A stretch of DNA of 11,233 bases from the NCBI GenBank assembly GCA_031276935.1, contig JAISMD010000036.1:1-11233 (forward strand). Direction: 5' to 3'. Below the pieces are notes generated by a model. It was not told the DNA's origin and made no database searches. It was given only the letters and a program-made list of their open reading frames with translations. A program made the translations under genes and the position numbers. How positions within the stretch are numbered: the stretch's first letter is position 1; each line of letters opens with the position of its first letter. The DNA is from Puniceicoccales bacterium (lineage in GTDB: Bacteria > Verrucomicrobiota > Verrucomicrobiia > Opitutales > LL51). Shown in pieces: positions 1-8,490 of this stretch.

Positions 1-52
1 AAGATATATTTTCGGAAAAATTTTCCAAAGAATATGAATTAATTTCTCCAAC

Positions 53-2584
53 CTATTTCTTATTTTCGCCCTTCTTGTCTATACTTTCGATGCGCACCTG
101 ATCATTTTCCCCGAGACTAAGGCGGATGGATGAACCCTCCTTCAACGCCCCTTTCAAAAACTCTTCCGCAAGGAAATCACCGACATACTTTTCGAGGGCC
201 CGACGCAGTGGCCGCGCTCCATATTTCTGATCATACCCCTTTTGGATAAGGAATTCGCGGAGGGTATCGTCGAGGGAAATGGAAATTTTCTTTTTACGCA
301 TACGGTGATCGATCTTCGTGAGTTCGAGGTCGATAATTTTTATTAATTCGTCGTGTCCGAGTGGCTTAAATACAACGACATCCGTCAGACGATTCATAAA
401 TTCGGGCTTAAAAGCATGCTTCATTTCGTCCAAGATTTTTTCCTTCGTCCGTTCGAAATCGCCGACATCGCTGTTGGCAAAACCCAGCGTTATATTTTTC
501 TGTAACAATTCCGCTCCCACATTGGAAGTCATGATCAAAATCGTGTTCTTGAAATCGACGCGTCGCCCAACGCTATCGGTCAAATGTCCGTCCTCCATAA
601 CCTGGAGTAAAATCTGTAAAACATCGGGGTGTGCCTTTTCAATTTCGTCAAATAGCACGACGGAATATGGTTTTCGGCGGATCGTTTCCGTCAGCTGTCC
701 TCCATCTTCGTGGCCCACGTAGCCCGGCGGCGAACCGACGAGGCGGGAAACGGCAAATTTCTCCATGTACTCGGACATGTCCACCTGCACCAATGCATCC
801 TCACTGCCGAACATCTTTTCCGCTAAAATCTTCGCCAAATGGGTTTTACCCACACCCGTTGGGCCGAGGAAGAGGAAGGAACCGATGGGGCGCTTAGGAT
901 CCTTGAGATCGGCACGGGAACGGCGCAATGCGCGGGCGATAACCTCCGTCGCATCGTCCTGTCCAATGACCGCACTCCGTAGCTCATCACCGAGGTGGAG
1001 TAGGCGTTCGCTTTCCGTTTGTTCAATACGCGTTAACGGAATTTTCGTCCAATCGGATACGATTCTACAGATGTCGTCCTTTGTAATGGGAACGCAAACG
1101 GATTTCTTGTCGTTACGCCATTTTTCGAGCAATTTATTCTGTTCTTCCCGCAACTGTTTTTCCTCGTCACGAAACTTAGCGGCGTCTTCGAATTTCTGTT
1201 CACCGATGGCCCGTTCCTTTTCCCGGCAAAGGGCATCGATTTTTTGGGATAGTTTTTCGATCTTTGGAGGGCGATTCATCGAATTAATATGGGCTCGGGA
1301 ACCGGCTTCATCGATGATATCAATGGCCTTATCGGGAAGGAAACGCCCCGTAATGTAGCGATCGGATAACTGAACCGCTAAACCAATGACCTCTTTGGAA
1401 TACTTTACATTGTGAAATTCCTCGTACTTTTCCTTCACTCCGTTGAGGATTTTCTCCGCATCCTCCGGCGAAGGAGGATCGATCTGAATCGATTGGAAAC
1501 GGCGTTCCAAAGCCGCATCTTTTTCGATATTTTTTCGATATTCCGCCAAAGTCGTCGCACCAATACACTGGATTTCCCCACGGGAAAGAGCCGGTTTTAA
1601 AATATTGGACGCATCCATCGCACCTTCGGAAGACCCTGCCCCAACGATCGTATGGAGTTCATCGAGGAAAAGTATGATATTTTTAGAACGTTTCATTTCA
1701 TCCATCACCGCCTTTAAACGTTCTTCGAACTGCCCACGGTATTTCGTTCCGGCGACCATTAATGCCAAATCAAGGGCAATAATTTTCTTATCGATCAGCA
1801 CATCGGGAACATTTTCATCGGCGATGGCCTGGGCCAAACCCTCCGCTATGGCGGTCTTCCCCACACCGGCTTCCCCGATCAACGCCGGATTATTTTTCGT
1901 ACGCCGACATAATACCTGAATGGCACGTTCAATTTCCTTCGCGCGACCGATGACGGGATCCAACGCCCCTTCCTTAGCGAGGGCGGTTAGATCGCGACCG
2001 AATGCACGCAACGCCGTCAATTTCTGACCGGGCATGGGAGGACGTTCCCGACTTTCCTCCTCCATGGGAGGTTGCCCTTCCGAAACTAATTCCTCCGGTT
2101 CCACCGTACTGGAACTGGCAAAATTGGGATCCAATTCCTCCAAAATTTCCTGTCGACATCGCTCGATGTTCACACCCAATTCGTTGAGAACCTTTGCTGC
2201 GATGCCCTCCCCTTCCCGCAGTATGCCGAGGAGCAGATGTTCCGTACCGATATAGGGATGTTGCAGCCCACGGGCTTCATTGGCCGCAAGAATTAAAACC
2301 TTCTTCACGCGGGGCGTAAAAGGTATGCTGTCCGAAGGCATCGACGGTGGATGGGAATCGGCATTCGGGTTTTGTTCTTTGAGCATCTTTTGAATTTTTT
2401 CCCGAACAAATTCTAGGGTTACATTCAGTTTCCTGAGCACATTGACCGCAATGCCCTGCCCTAATTCAATGAGTCCAATGAGCAGATGTTCCGTACCGAC
2501 GTAATTATTGCGGGCGTGATCCGCGGCTTGACGCGCTAAAACCAGGACCTGCTGTGAACGTGGAGTAAAATTTAGAGGTTCCAT
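53..2584 (-). CDS. clpC: ATP-dependent Clp protease ATP-binding subunit ClpC
   Basis: Class I Hsp100 AAA+ unfoldase that threads substrates into the ClpP peptidase in the cytoplasm. The 843 residues are full length for the family. Two Clp-N repeats lie at about 1-70 and 85-150, followed by an acidic linker. NBD1 has Walker A GEAGVGKT (237-244), pore loop KYRG (281-284) and Walker B ending LDE (about 307-309). A UVR-type coiled segment (about 446-481) marks ClpC rather than ClpA or ClpB. NBD2 has Walker A GPTGVGKT (574-581), pore loop GYVG (621-624), Walker B VVLFDE (642-647) and sensor 2 GARPLRR (789-795). The tripeptide LGF (700-702) sits where ClpP-binding loops carry IGF/LGF, so ClpP partnership is likely. 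An in-frame TAA at 2600-2602 with no start codon between fixes the start. No strong ribosome-binding site is visible. A GATAAT -10-like box lies at 2631-2636 without a clear -35. No adaptor or protease-subunit gene is adjacent. Confidence 0.97.
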   Translation of the reverse strand: MEPLNFTPRSQQVLVLARQAADHARNNYVGTEHLLIGLIELGQGIAVNVLRKLNVTLEFVREKIQKMLKEQNPNADSHPPSMPSDSIPFTPRVKKVLILAANEARGLQHPYIGTEHLLLGILREGEGIAAKVLNELGVNIERCRQEILEELDPNFASSSTVEPEELVSEGQPPMEEESRERPPMPGQKLTALRAFGRDLTALAKEGALDPVIGRAKEIERAIQVLCRRTKNNPALIGEAGVGKTAIAEGLAQAIADENVPDVLIDKKIIALDLALMVAGTKYRGQFEERLKAVMDEMKRSKNIILFLDELHTIVGAGSSEGAMDASNILKPALSRGEIQCIGATTLAEYRKNIEKDAALERRFQSIQIDPPSPEDAEKILNGVKEKYEEFHNVKYSKEVIGLAVQLSDRYITGRFLPDKAIDIIDEAGSRAHINSMNRPPKIEKLSQKIDALCREKERAIGEQKFEDAAKFRDEEKQLREEQNKLLEKWRNDKKSVCVPITKDDICRIVSDWTKIPLTRIEQTESERLLHLGDELRSAVIGQDDATEVIARALRRSRADLKDPKRPIGSFLFLGPTGVGKTHLAKILAEKMFGSEDALVQVDMSEYMEKFAVSRLVGSPPGYVGHEDGGQLTETIRRKPYSVVLFDEIEKAHPDVLQILLQVMEDGHLTDSVGRRVDFKNTILIMTSNVGAELLQKNITLGFANSDVGDFERTKEKILDEMKHAFKPEFMNRLTDVVVFKPLGHDELIKIIDLELTKIDHRMRKKKISISLDDTLREFLIQKGYDQKYGARPLRRALEKYVGDFLAEEFLKGALKEGSSIRLSLGENDQVRIESIDKKGENKK

Positions 2585-2683
2585 GAATTGGCTTTCGAAT
2601 TATGAATCATCACAAAAACATGCAAGAAGAATTATCCTTTTTCCGGGCAATAAAGAAGACAATTTTTGCGGAAATGGGGGGCG

Positions 2684-2710
2684 AAAAAACGAGGGCAAAA
2701 ATGCCCCCGT
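2684..2710 (-). terminator. Intrinsic terminator of the outer-membrane protein gene
   Basis: On the minus strand a 9-bp stem ACGGGGGCA/TGCCCTCGT, with one G-U wobble and a TTTT loop, is followed directly by a run of T. It lies about 30 bases after the stop codon of the barrel gene at 2740 and upstream of clpC, so it should separate the two transcripts. A second C-run (GCCCCCC, 2676-2682) just downstream could also pair with the 5' arm of the stem. Confidence 0.85.
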
Positions 2711-2739
2711 CGCTAACAAACTAAAAACAGAATCAACAA

Positions 2740-3723
2740 TTAGAACGTAAATTCAAATGCCGTGGAAAACCACACATTCTGTCTCTTTTGATTGAATTCA
2801 TTAATCCAAGTGTCTTTTTTGGCGTTATTGAAGGCGAATTCAACACCGGCGCGTGCCTTTGTATTCTCGTTTAAGGAATAGACGAGATCGGCATTCACTC
2901 CCGCATAGAACCAACCCTTCTTCTCGAAGAGATTACTGTTATGATCTGCGACATCGAGATGCTCACCATCATTATCTAATGTTTCGAAAACGACCTGGGT
3001 TTTGCGATCAATACCGTAGGGTTTTTTCACGCGACTGTAGCCGAGCCGAGCACCTAAATCGATGGCAAAGCCATTTATCCCTTGGGCACCGAGATCGAAG
3101 GTATGACTAATCTCCGTTTCGACATTGGCCTTCCGTTGCGTGAAGTCATAGGCGAAATAAAGCGTAGGATTTAGGAGGAAATCTCCGATAACACCGGCAT
3201 AGAGTTCATGGGTCGCCCGCTTTGTCGATAGATATTTACGAGCTGTACCCCATTCAGCGTTTGATTTGTCAGCTAAATCAGCGCCATCAGCATCACCGAT
3301 AAACTTATCTCCAGCTGCATTTAAAAGGGCAAATCCCTTACCGCCGACATGATTGATGCGCAGTTTGTCCTTACCCGAGCCAAGGCGGGAATAGGTATAG
3401 CCAAAATCCGCTGTAAATCTGTCCGTCAGATCATAGGAAAACCCCACATAGGGAGCCACGTTATTGCCAAGAGCTTTTGCAGAATTCACGGCAAGATATG
3501 CATCCACACCGGTATATAATCTGCCCGCATCGCCAAATAGAGGAAGACCCAGCTCCGCACTCGGAACAAAGGTAAGATCCCCCAATCGACGTCCTTCACT
3601 TATATAAGCGCTGTCGAACTCAATCTTCGCATCGACATCCAATGCCGGTAACGAAAATTCAGCAAAAACACCACTTGTTGCCAATAAACCACTTGTTATT
3701 GCTAATAATTTTAACTTATTCAT
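2740..3723 (-). CDS. Outer-membrane beta-barrel protein (porin-like)
   Basis: A 327-residue exported protein, probably inserted in the outer membrane as a beta-barrel. A signal peptide is evident: short KLK n-region, hydrophobic core, and GVFA before a likely cut at residue 21/22. The remainder is rich in alternating hydrophobic/polar strands with aromatic girdles (for example VGFSYDLTDRFTADFGYTYS) and ends in FEFTF, the C-terminal aromatic signature read by the BAM machinery. The early DSAYISEGRRLGD stretch recalls the loosely defined Gcw_chp/TIGR02001 type of small barrel, but I cannot confirm that family. The start is supported by AAAGGA seven bases upstream of ATG. It has its own candidate promoter (3803-3831) and terminator (2684-2710), so it is likely monocistronic and well expressed. 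Substrate is unknown. Confidence 0.8.
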   Translation of the reverse strand: MNKLKLLAITSGLLATSGVFAEFSLPALDVDAKIEFDSAYISEGRRLGDLTFVPSAELGLPLFGDAGRLYTGVDAYLAVNSAKALGNNVAPYVGFSYDLTDRFTADFGYTYSRLGSGKDKLRINHVGGKGFALLNAAGDKFIGDADGADLADKSNAEWGTARKYLSTKRATHELYAGVIGDFLLNPTLYFAYDFTQRKANVETEISHTFDLGAQGINGFAIDLGARLGYSRVKKPYGIDRKTQVVFETLDNDGEHLDVADHNSNLFEKKGWFYAGVNADLVYSLNENTKARAGVEFAFNNAKKDTWINEFNQKRQNVWFSTAFEFTF

Positions 3724-3802
3724 TTTGTATTCCTTTCTCTGAAACCGAAAATATTACATTCGCCCCACTCGGAACAAATACAATATCTCCGAAATCAGGG
3801 CC

Positions 3803-3831
3803 AATTTAGCTGACTTTTGTCAACATGTCAA
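3803..3831 (-). promoter_or_regulatory. Sigma-70-type promoter of the outer-membrane protein gene
   Basis: A perfect -35 TTGACA (3826-3831, minus strand) is followed after exactly 17 bases by TAAATT (3803-3808, four of six to consensus). Transcription would begin near 3796, leaving about 70 bases of leader before ATG at 3723. A second TTGACA (3818-3823) lies inside the spacer as an 8-base direct repeat of the first. An alternative -10-like TAATAT lies at 3751-3756. Confidence 0.5.
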
Positions 3832-3984
3832 TAAAAATTTTATCGAAAAAATAAAAAATTGATTTTTTTAAACACAAATATTTTTTTTAATTTTCCATTA
3901 ATTTGCATTGCCTTAGAAAAATTTTGTTTATCTTAAACCTCGTTTTCCCACGGTCGCATTGGAATGTGGCTTCGGGATATAACT

Positions 3985-4464
3985 ATGGACAGTGAAATAT
4001 CCTATTTCCTCGTAACAGACCGTCTTCGTTTTATCTTCGGAAAAACGCAATTTCCAATCAAGGCTGTATTTGTTGTCACCTACGACCAACCTGAAAATTT
4101 CTCCCAAACCGTTCCTAAAAGCGAAAAGGATCCTACCATTCATTTCTTGACCCATAAACGTGATTCGGAAATTATTGCCGATCATATCGTCCAATTATCC
4201 CAGAATTTTGATGAAGAAAAAATATTCCTCATCGACCAAAAATTATCTCTCTCCAACCAGGACCGCACCCAACTTTACTACGCCCTCCTCCAAAGATATA
4301 AAAAAACCTATTTCATGGACTTCGATTCCGAGGAAGAAGATATCGATGGGGAGGATTTCGTGGATATTACTCCCGCCGATAATCAAATCTCCCTCTCCGA
4401 TAAAATGCAGGAATTCAACGAAGGCGAATCATGTTCCCCAAAAATCCACATCATGGAAGGTTAG
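3985..4464 (+). CDS. Hypothetical acidic protein, 159 aa
   Basis: I do not recognise this protein. It is soluble-looking, with no signal peptide or membrane segment. The first half is mixed alpha/beta in character. The middle (IIADHIVQLSQNFDEEKIF and the following LYYALLQRYKK) looks helical, and an acidic stretch DSEEEDIDGEDF precedes a polar tail. I chose ATG 3985 over ATG 3964, seven codons earlier, because GGGA lies 7 bases before 3985 while only TTGGA directly abuts 3964. The frame is open back to a TAA at 3934-3936. The gene stands alone on this strand, divergent from the outer-membrane protein gene and convergent with the Nudix gene 49 bases away. The opposite-strand frame at 3928-4194 is shorter and lacks protein character. 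Confidence 0.6.
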   Translation: MDSEISYFLVTDRLRFIFGKTQFPIKAVFVVTYDQPENFSQTVPKSEKDPTIHFLTHKRDSEIIADHIVQLSQNFDEEKIFLIDQKLSLSNQDRTQLYYALLQRYKKTYFMDFDSEEEDIDGEDFVDITPADNQISLSDKMQEFNEGESCSPKIHIMEG

Positions 4465-4513
4465 ATTCCCAATCGGCAAATCAACAAATTACCTCCCCGG
4501 GAGAAATTAGGGT

Positions 4514-4993
4514 TTAATCGATTTTATCGAAAATATTCAGTATTTTTTTCAACCAATCGTGGACGTGGTCGTGGCTAAGAATTTCCTTCTGATCCATCCA
4601 GACAAAGGATTTTACTTCCTCTCCATCGACGACAATGTTGGGGCGTTCTTCCAGCTTTACGTAGAAAACGACATCGATGACCGGTTCGCCCTGAGTATTG
4701 GTAAAAAAATGGCTACAACAATAATCGATCACCTGGGGCAGGTTAATTTTTAATTCCTCGTAAACTTCCCGCCGCAGGGCATTGAGTAGGATATCGCTAT
4801 CATTCCGATCCTTGCCGTCGCCATTAAGGTTATGAATAATTTCGCTCTGCGTCTCATCGAAGGCTTCCACTTTCCCACCGGGTAAAATTAACATGATTTT
4901 ATCCCCAAATTGGTGCTCCAAAAGCAGAAACTTCCCCGAATATTCAATTAAAACCCTTGCTTTGCAGATAAACGTAGTCACGCCGTGATTCAT
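4514..4993 (-). CDS. Nudix hydrolase with an interrupted Nudix box
   Basis: Predicted Mg-dependent hydrolase of a nucleoside diphosphate-linked compound (159 aa, a usual size for a stand-alone Nudix domain). The beta strand plus loop LPGGKVEAFDE (38-48) and the helix LRREVYEELKI (73-83) are the two halves of the Nudix signature GX5EX7REUXEEXGU. Metal-binding REVYEEL (75-81) is intact. About 20 residues (roughly 47-66, including NLNGDGKDRNDSD) separate the halves, and the expected mid-box Glu aligns with Asp67. Substrate cannot be assigned. The upstream sequence has TTGACA at 5011-5016 but no good -10 and no Shine-Dalgarno before ATG 4993. GTG at 4981 is an alternative start. It converges with the 3985-4464 gene, and no clear terminator is visible in the 49-base gap. 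Confidence 0.85.
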   Translation of the reverse strand: MNHGVTTFICKARVLIEYSGKFLLLEHQFGDKIMLILPGGKVEAFDETQSEIIHNLNGDGKDRNDSDILLNALRREVYEELKINLPQVIDYCCSHFFTNTQGEPVIDVVFYVKLEERPNIVVDGEEVKSFVWMDQKEILSHDHVHDWLKKILNIFDKID

Positions 4994-5213
4994 TGTTTTT
5001 TTTAAAAAAATGTCAACACTTTATTCCCAATAATATTCGCCTTTTTGGCTATTCCTAAACATCTTTTCCAAGCATTTTTTCCTATTTTTTCGTTGTTGTT
5101 TTCTCGCCCAGATTTTCCACGAAAAATTCCCAGTAAAGAAGTTTTCCGCTTCTAGAATTTACGGCGGATGCAATTACTTCCGCGCAATATTTCGAAAATT
5201 TATACGCTAACGC

Positions 5214-5858
5214 CTAGCGATTTTGTTTCAATGTTTTCCAATTGAAACTTGCCTTTGAAAAGGATATATGGGAATCCGTGTCCTGAAGCGTCACCTTCCA
5301 AGCGATAAATTTCTTTCTATTTTTTCGCTCCGGATCTAAAAGGATAAAAATTTGTCCATCGTCGGCAACATCCCGTTCTTCGATGGGAAAATGTAGCGCA
5401 TGGATCTCCAATGAACCGTAGCGGATGTACTTCAGCGTAATCGTCCCACGTCCCATCCAATTTTTGAGCGAATCCCCTAGGAGAATGATGGCGTATACCC
5501 CCGATAGTTTTCCCTCCGAATTCCCTTTTCCTTCCGTCATTTCCTTTTTTTCTCGGAGAATATAGCGCCGATATTGCTTTCCCATAGCGTGGTTAAGCGG
5601 GTAGGTTTTTCCTAAAAACGAGCCTAAAATACCCGGAAAATATTCGAAATCCCGATTGCGTTTTTCGCTAATCACAACCTCCACCAACGGATTGATATTT
5701 CTATTATTCCTATTTTTTTCCTTGGGAAATGGGGAGCGATGGCGTACGGATACGTGGGAAGGACGGGCCTCAACTCCATGTTCTGAAAATAACCCCACGA
5801 AAAAAAGAATCCCGATTCCCGTCAGTAAAAACTTTCTCCAAAAATAACAATTATCCAT
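5214..5858 (-). CDS. Hypothetical exported protein, 214 aa
   Basis: No family recognised. The N-terminus has a signal-peptide layout: WRKF basic region, hydrophobic core LLTGIGILFFVGLF (11-24) and GVEA as a plausible signal-peptidase I site near residue 31. The mature part is strongly basic early (RHRSPFPKEKNRNNRN). It then looks beta-rich, with segments such as YAIILLGDS, GTITLKYIRYG and GQIFILLDPE, compatible with a periplasmic or surface domain. It ends in a polar KQNR with no membrane anchor. An in-frame TGA just upstream prevents extension. The best Shine-Dalgarno-like element (AAAGGA, 5875-5880) is 16 bases from ATG 5858, too far for direct use, though a weaker GAG lies 8 bases upstream. 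The gene is divergent from glgP with a 91-base shared upstream region. Confidence 0.6.
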   Translation of the reverse strand: MDNCYFWRKFLLTGIGILFFVGLFSEHGVEARPSHVSVRHRSPFPKEKNRNNRNINPLVEVVISEKRNRDFEYFPGILGSFLGKTYPLNHAMGKQYRRYILREKKEMTEGKGNSEGKLSGVYAIILLGDSLKNWMGRGTITLKYIRYGSLEIHALHFPIEERDVADDGQIFILLDPERKNRKKFIAWKVTLQDTDSHISFSKASFNWKTLKQNR

Positions 5859-5871
5859 GATAATATCTCAT
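5851..5871 (-). CDS. Possible 6-codon leader ORF overlapping the start of the 5214-5858 gene
   Basis: ATG at 5871 opens a frame of six codons (MRYYHG) ending in a TAA at 5851-5853 that overlaps the start codon region of the exported-protein gene (ATG 5858). AAAGGA at 5875-5880 sits only 3 bases before this ATG but 16 bases before the main one. Start-stop coupling is possible. With such a short frame, chance is equally possible. Confidence 0.25.
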   Translation of the reverse strand: MRYYHG

Positions 5872-5906
5872 TTTTCCTTTCAAAAAAATCCTCAATATAA
5901 ATTTTA

Positions 5907-5934
5907 TTGGCAAAAGGTAGAAATTAATTAGAAG
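5907..5934 (+). promoter_or_regulatory. Candidate glgP operon promoter
   Basis: TTGGCA (5907-5912, five of six to -35 consensus) is followed after 16 bases by TAGAAG (5929-5934, four of six). Transcription would start near 5941, giving a very short leader that begins at the ribosome-binding AGGA (5942-5945). A competing -10, TATAAA (5896-5901), has a better hexamer but no good -35. The choice is uncertain. Confidence 0.25.
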
Positions 5935-5949
5935 TAGATATAGGATTCT

Positions 5950-8487
5950 ATGGGAAAAGCAAGGGTACTATTAGACAAGGCAAAAAATTTGGGACGAATG
6001 CTCAACGAACGGAGGCAACGACGGCCAAAGTTTTTCGTCCGAACAACGGTGGATGAAATGAAGCGCCTCATTCTACATCATTTGGAATGTACATTGGCAC
6101 GGGAACCGATATCGGCAACGCAACACGATTGGTGGTTGGCGACCTGCCATGGCCTTCGGGATAAAATCCTACATCGTTTCATCAAAACACAGCAACGACA
6201 TCACAAATTTAATGTGCGTCGTTTGTATTATCTTTCCCTGGAATACCTCCCCGGACGCCTTCTGAAGAATAATCTCTACAACTCCGGTGTGTTCGATGAA
6301 ACCCGTATTGCCCTCAACGAATTGGGACAAAACTTGGATATTCTTTTCGACGAGGGCCGTGATTTAGGTTTAGGGAATGGAGGACTAGGTCGCCTTGCTT
6401 CCTGCTTCCTTGATTCGCTGGCCACATTAAATTATCCGGCGATCGGCTACGGAATCCACTATGAATTTGGACTCTTTCGCCAAGAAATTAGCAACGGGAA
6501 ACAGGTGGAACGCCCCGACAATTGGATGATTGCCGGTGGAAGCCCTTGGCAAATCGTTCGCCCAGAAAATGCTCAACGCATTAAATTATACGGCACTGTC
6601 GGTGGTCATCACAATGAGCGGGGGGATTGGATTCCGCTCTGGGAGAATACGAAGGATATTTTAGGGATTCCCTGGGATATTCCCATCGTCGGCTACGGTG
6701 CCGAGACGGTTAATTTTCTCCGCCTTTGGGAAGCTCGGGCTACGGAGGAATTCGATTTGGAGGACTTCAATCGCGGGGACTACGTTCAGGCCGTCTACAA
6801 TAAAGTGGACCGGGAAACGATTTCCAAAATTCTCTACCCCAATGATTCCACGGAACAAGGAAAGGAATTACGCCTTGTACAGCAGTATTTTTTCGTTGCC
6901 TGTTCCATTAAGGACATCATTCGTCGCTACAAAAATGTCAACGCCGACTGGTCCCATTTTGTTCGAACGACCACCATTCAGTTGAACGATACCCATCCCA
7001 CCATAGCGATCGTGGAACTCATGCGTGTTTTCCTCGACGAAGAAGGTTTACCTTGGAATATGGCCTGGAATATATGCCGGGATATTTTCGCCTACACAAA
7101 CCATACCCTACTCCCCGAAGCCCTTGAAACTTGGTCCGTGGCGCTCTTTCAGAAAGTATTGCCCCGCCATTACCAAATCCTTTGCGAAATCAACCGCCGC
7201 TTCATCGAGGAGGAAGTCGATAAAAAATGGCCCAACGATAATGGGAAAAAACGTGTTCTATCCATTATCAGCGAAGGGAATCATCCCGTGATTCGCATGG
7301 CCCATTTAGCGGTAATCGGGAGTCACTCGGTTAACGGCGTAGCGCGGATGCACTCGGAATTGCTCACCTCCCAACTCTTTCCCCTCTTCCATGAATTATA
7401 CCCCGGCCTCTTCAATAACAAAACCAATGGCATTACGCCCCGTCGTTGGCTCAAATTATGCAATCCAAAATTATCGGAATTCATCGATTCCAAAATCGGT
7501 CCCGGTTGGGTAACGGACCTGAGCCAATTGAAACAGTTGGCAAAATTCTCCCAGGATAAGACATTTCAGGAACGCTTCATGGCCATTAAGCGAGAAAATA
7601 AGATCCTGCTGGCAAAATTCATTGAACATACCATGGGGATCGAAATTAGTCCCAATGCCCTGTTCGATGTACAGATCAAGCGGCTCCACGAGTACAAACG
7701 ACAACATCTCAATCTGCTCCATATTCTATCCCTATTTCGTAGGATCGCTAAAAATCCGCAGGATCTATCCATTCATCCCCGCGTATTTATTTTCGGAGCA
7801 AAAGCGGCCCCCGGTTATCAGATGGCGAAAAAGATTATCCACGCCATTAATCTCGCCGCCAATTTCATCAACGACAATAAGGAAATCAATGGGAAAATTA
7901 AGGTCATTTTCATTCCGAATTATTGTGTTACGGCGGCCGAAAAAATTATCCCAGCCGCTGACCTATCGGAACAAATTTCCACCGCCGGTAAGGAAGCCTC
8001 CGGAACGGGGAATATGAAACTCGCACTCAACGGTGCCTGTACAATCGGGACCTTAGATGGCGCTAATGTTGAGATTTTGGAGGAAGTTGGTGAGGACAAT
8101 ATTTTCATCTTTGGCAATACGGAACAGGAAATTTCTGCACTGAAAAACGCGGGCTACAATCCCCAATCCTATTACCGCAATGACGAGGAATTAAAAGCCG
8201 TTTTAGATTGGATGCGCTCCGATTTCTTCCTGACGGAAGAAGGGGAAAATCCGATGAAGGAAATCGCTGAAAACCTCATTCACCACGATCCATTTTTTGT
8301 TCTTTCCGACTATGGAGAATACTGTAGGACGCAGAACTTGGTCAATGATGCCTATAAAAATCAGGCGCTTTGGGCTAAGATGGCGATCCTAAACACCTCC
8401 CTCGTGGGGAAATTTTCCAGCGATCGAACCATAGATGAATATGCCCGTGATATTTGGTATCTACGGAGTATTAATGTGGGGAAATAG
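5950..8487 (+). CDS. glgP: Glycogen/alpha-glucan phosphorylase
   Basis: Phosphorolyses the non-reducing ends of glycogen or maltodextrin to glucose 1-phosphate, using pyridoxal phosphate, in the cytoplasm. The 845 residues match the full-length GT35 family. Diagnostic blocks run in order: [13 protein letters not shown] (93-105), [20 protein letters not shown] (141-160), [12 protein letters not shown] (167-178), QLNDTHP (344-350), [12 protein letters not shown] (461-472), [11 protein letters not shown] (490-500), [11 protein letters not shown] (575-585) and [14 protein letters not shown] (682-695). The last block carries the PLP lysine at about 690. An in-frame TAG nine bases upstream fixes the start at ATG 5950, with AGGA four bases before it. 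It is the first gene of a tight unit with the ExeA-like ATPase and the GspB-like protein. No other glycogen genes are in the window. Substrate preference (glycogen or maltodextrin) cannot be read from sequence alone. Confidence 0.97.
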   Translation: MGKARVLLDKAKNLGRMLNERRQRRPKFFVRTTVDEMKRLILHHLECTLAREPISATQHDWWLATCHGLRDKILHRFIKTQQRHHKFNVRRLYYLSLEYLPGRLLKNNLYNSGVFDETRIALNELGQNLDILFDEGRDLGLGNGGLGRLASCFLDSLATLNYPAIGYGIHYEFGLFRQEISNGKQVERPDNWMIAGGSPWQIVRPENAQRIKLYGTVGGHHNERGDWIPLWENTKDILGIPWDIPIVGYGAETVNFLRLWEARATEEFDLEDFNRGDYVQAVYNKVDRETISKILYPNDSTEQGKELRLVQQYFFVACSIKDIIRRYKNVNADWSHFVRTTTIQLNDTHPTIAIVELMRVFLDEEGLPWNMAWNICRDIFAYTNHTLLPEALETWSVALFQKVLPRHYQILCEINRRFIEEEVDKKWPNDNGKKRVLSIISEGNHPVIRMAHLAVIGSHSVNGVARMHSELLTSQLFPLFHELYPGLFNNKTNGITPRRWLKLCNPKLSEFIDSKIGPGWVTDLSQLKQLAKFSQDKTFQERFMAIKRENKILLAKFIEHTMGIEISPNALFDVQIKRLHEYKRQHLNLLHILSLFRRIAKNPQDLSIHPRVFIFGAKAAPGYQMAKKIIHAINLAANFINDNKEINGKIKVIFIPNYCVTAAEKIIPAADLSEQISTAGKEASGTGNMKLALNGACTIGTLDGANVEILEEVGEDNIFIFGNTEQEISALKNAGYNPQSYYRNDEELKAVLDWMRSDFFLTEEGENPMKEIAENLIHHDPFFVLSDYGEYCRTQNLVNDAYKNQALWAKMAILNTSLVGKFSSDRTIDEYARDIWYLRSINVGK

Positions 8488-8490
8488 GCG

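Noticed and set aside
15..27. GGAAAA/TTTTCC inverted repeat after clpC as a terminator
   Set aside because: Six A/T-rich pairs with a one-base centre cannot form a stable hairpin. The sequence ends too soon to see more.
765..1358. Rightward frame of 197 codons inside clpC
   Set aside because: It is antisense to a fully supported clpC. Its Ser/Arg-rich composition is typical of a shadow frame.
2676..2710. Alternative hairpin using GCCCCCC downstream of the barrel gene's terminator, suggesting attenuation
   Set aside because: The nearer, perfectly placed hairpin with its T run folds first, and there is no leader or regulated gene arrangement to support an antiterminator.
3928..4194. Leftward frame of 88 codons opposite the 3985-4464 gene
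   Set aside because: Shorter than the opposing frame, no ribosome-binding site, and it overlaps the intergenic region. The rightward frame has better protein character.
4490..4505. Palindrome CTCCC/GGGAG between the convergent genes as a shared terminator
   Set aside because: There is almost no loop, and neither strand shows a proper T run after it.
4988..5016. Promoter for the Nudix gene: TTGACA (5011-5016) with ATGAAT 17 bases on
   Set aside because: The -10 matches only three of six and overlaps the start codon. It would need a leaderless GTG start at 4981. Too weak to annotate.
5137..5153. Small hairpin AGAAG/CTTCT downstream of the exported orphan as a terminator
   Set aside because: Five base pairs only and no continuous T run directly after it on the minus strand.
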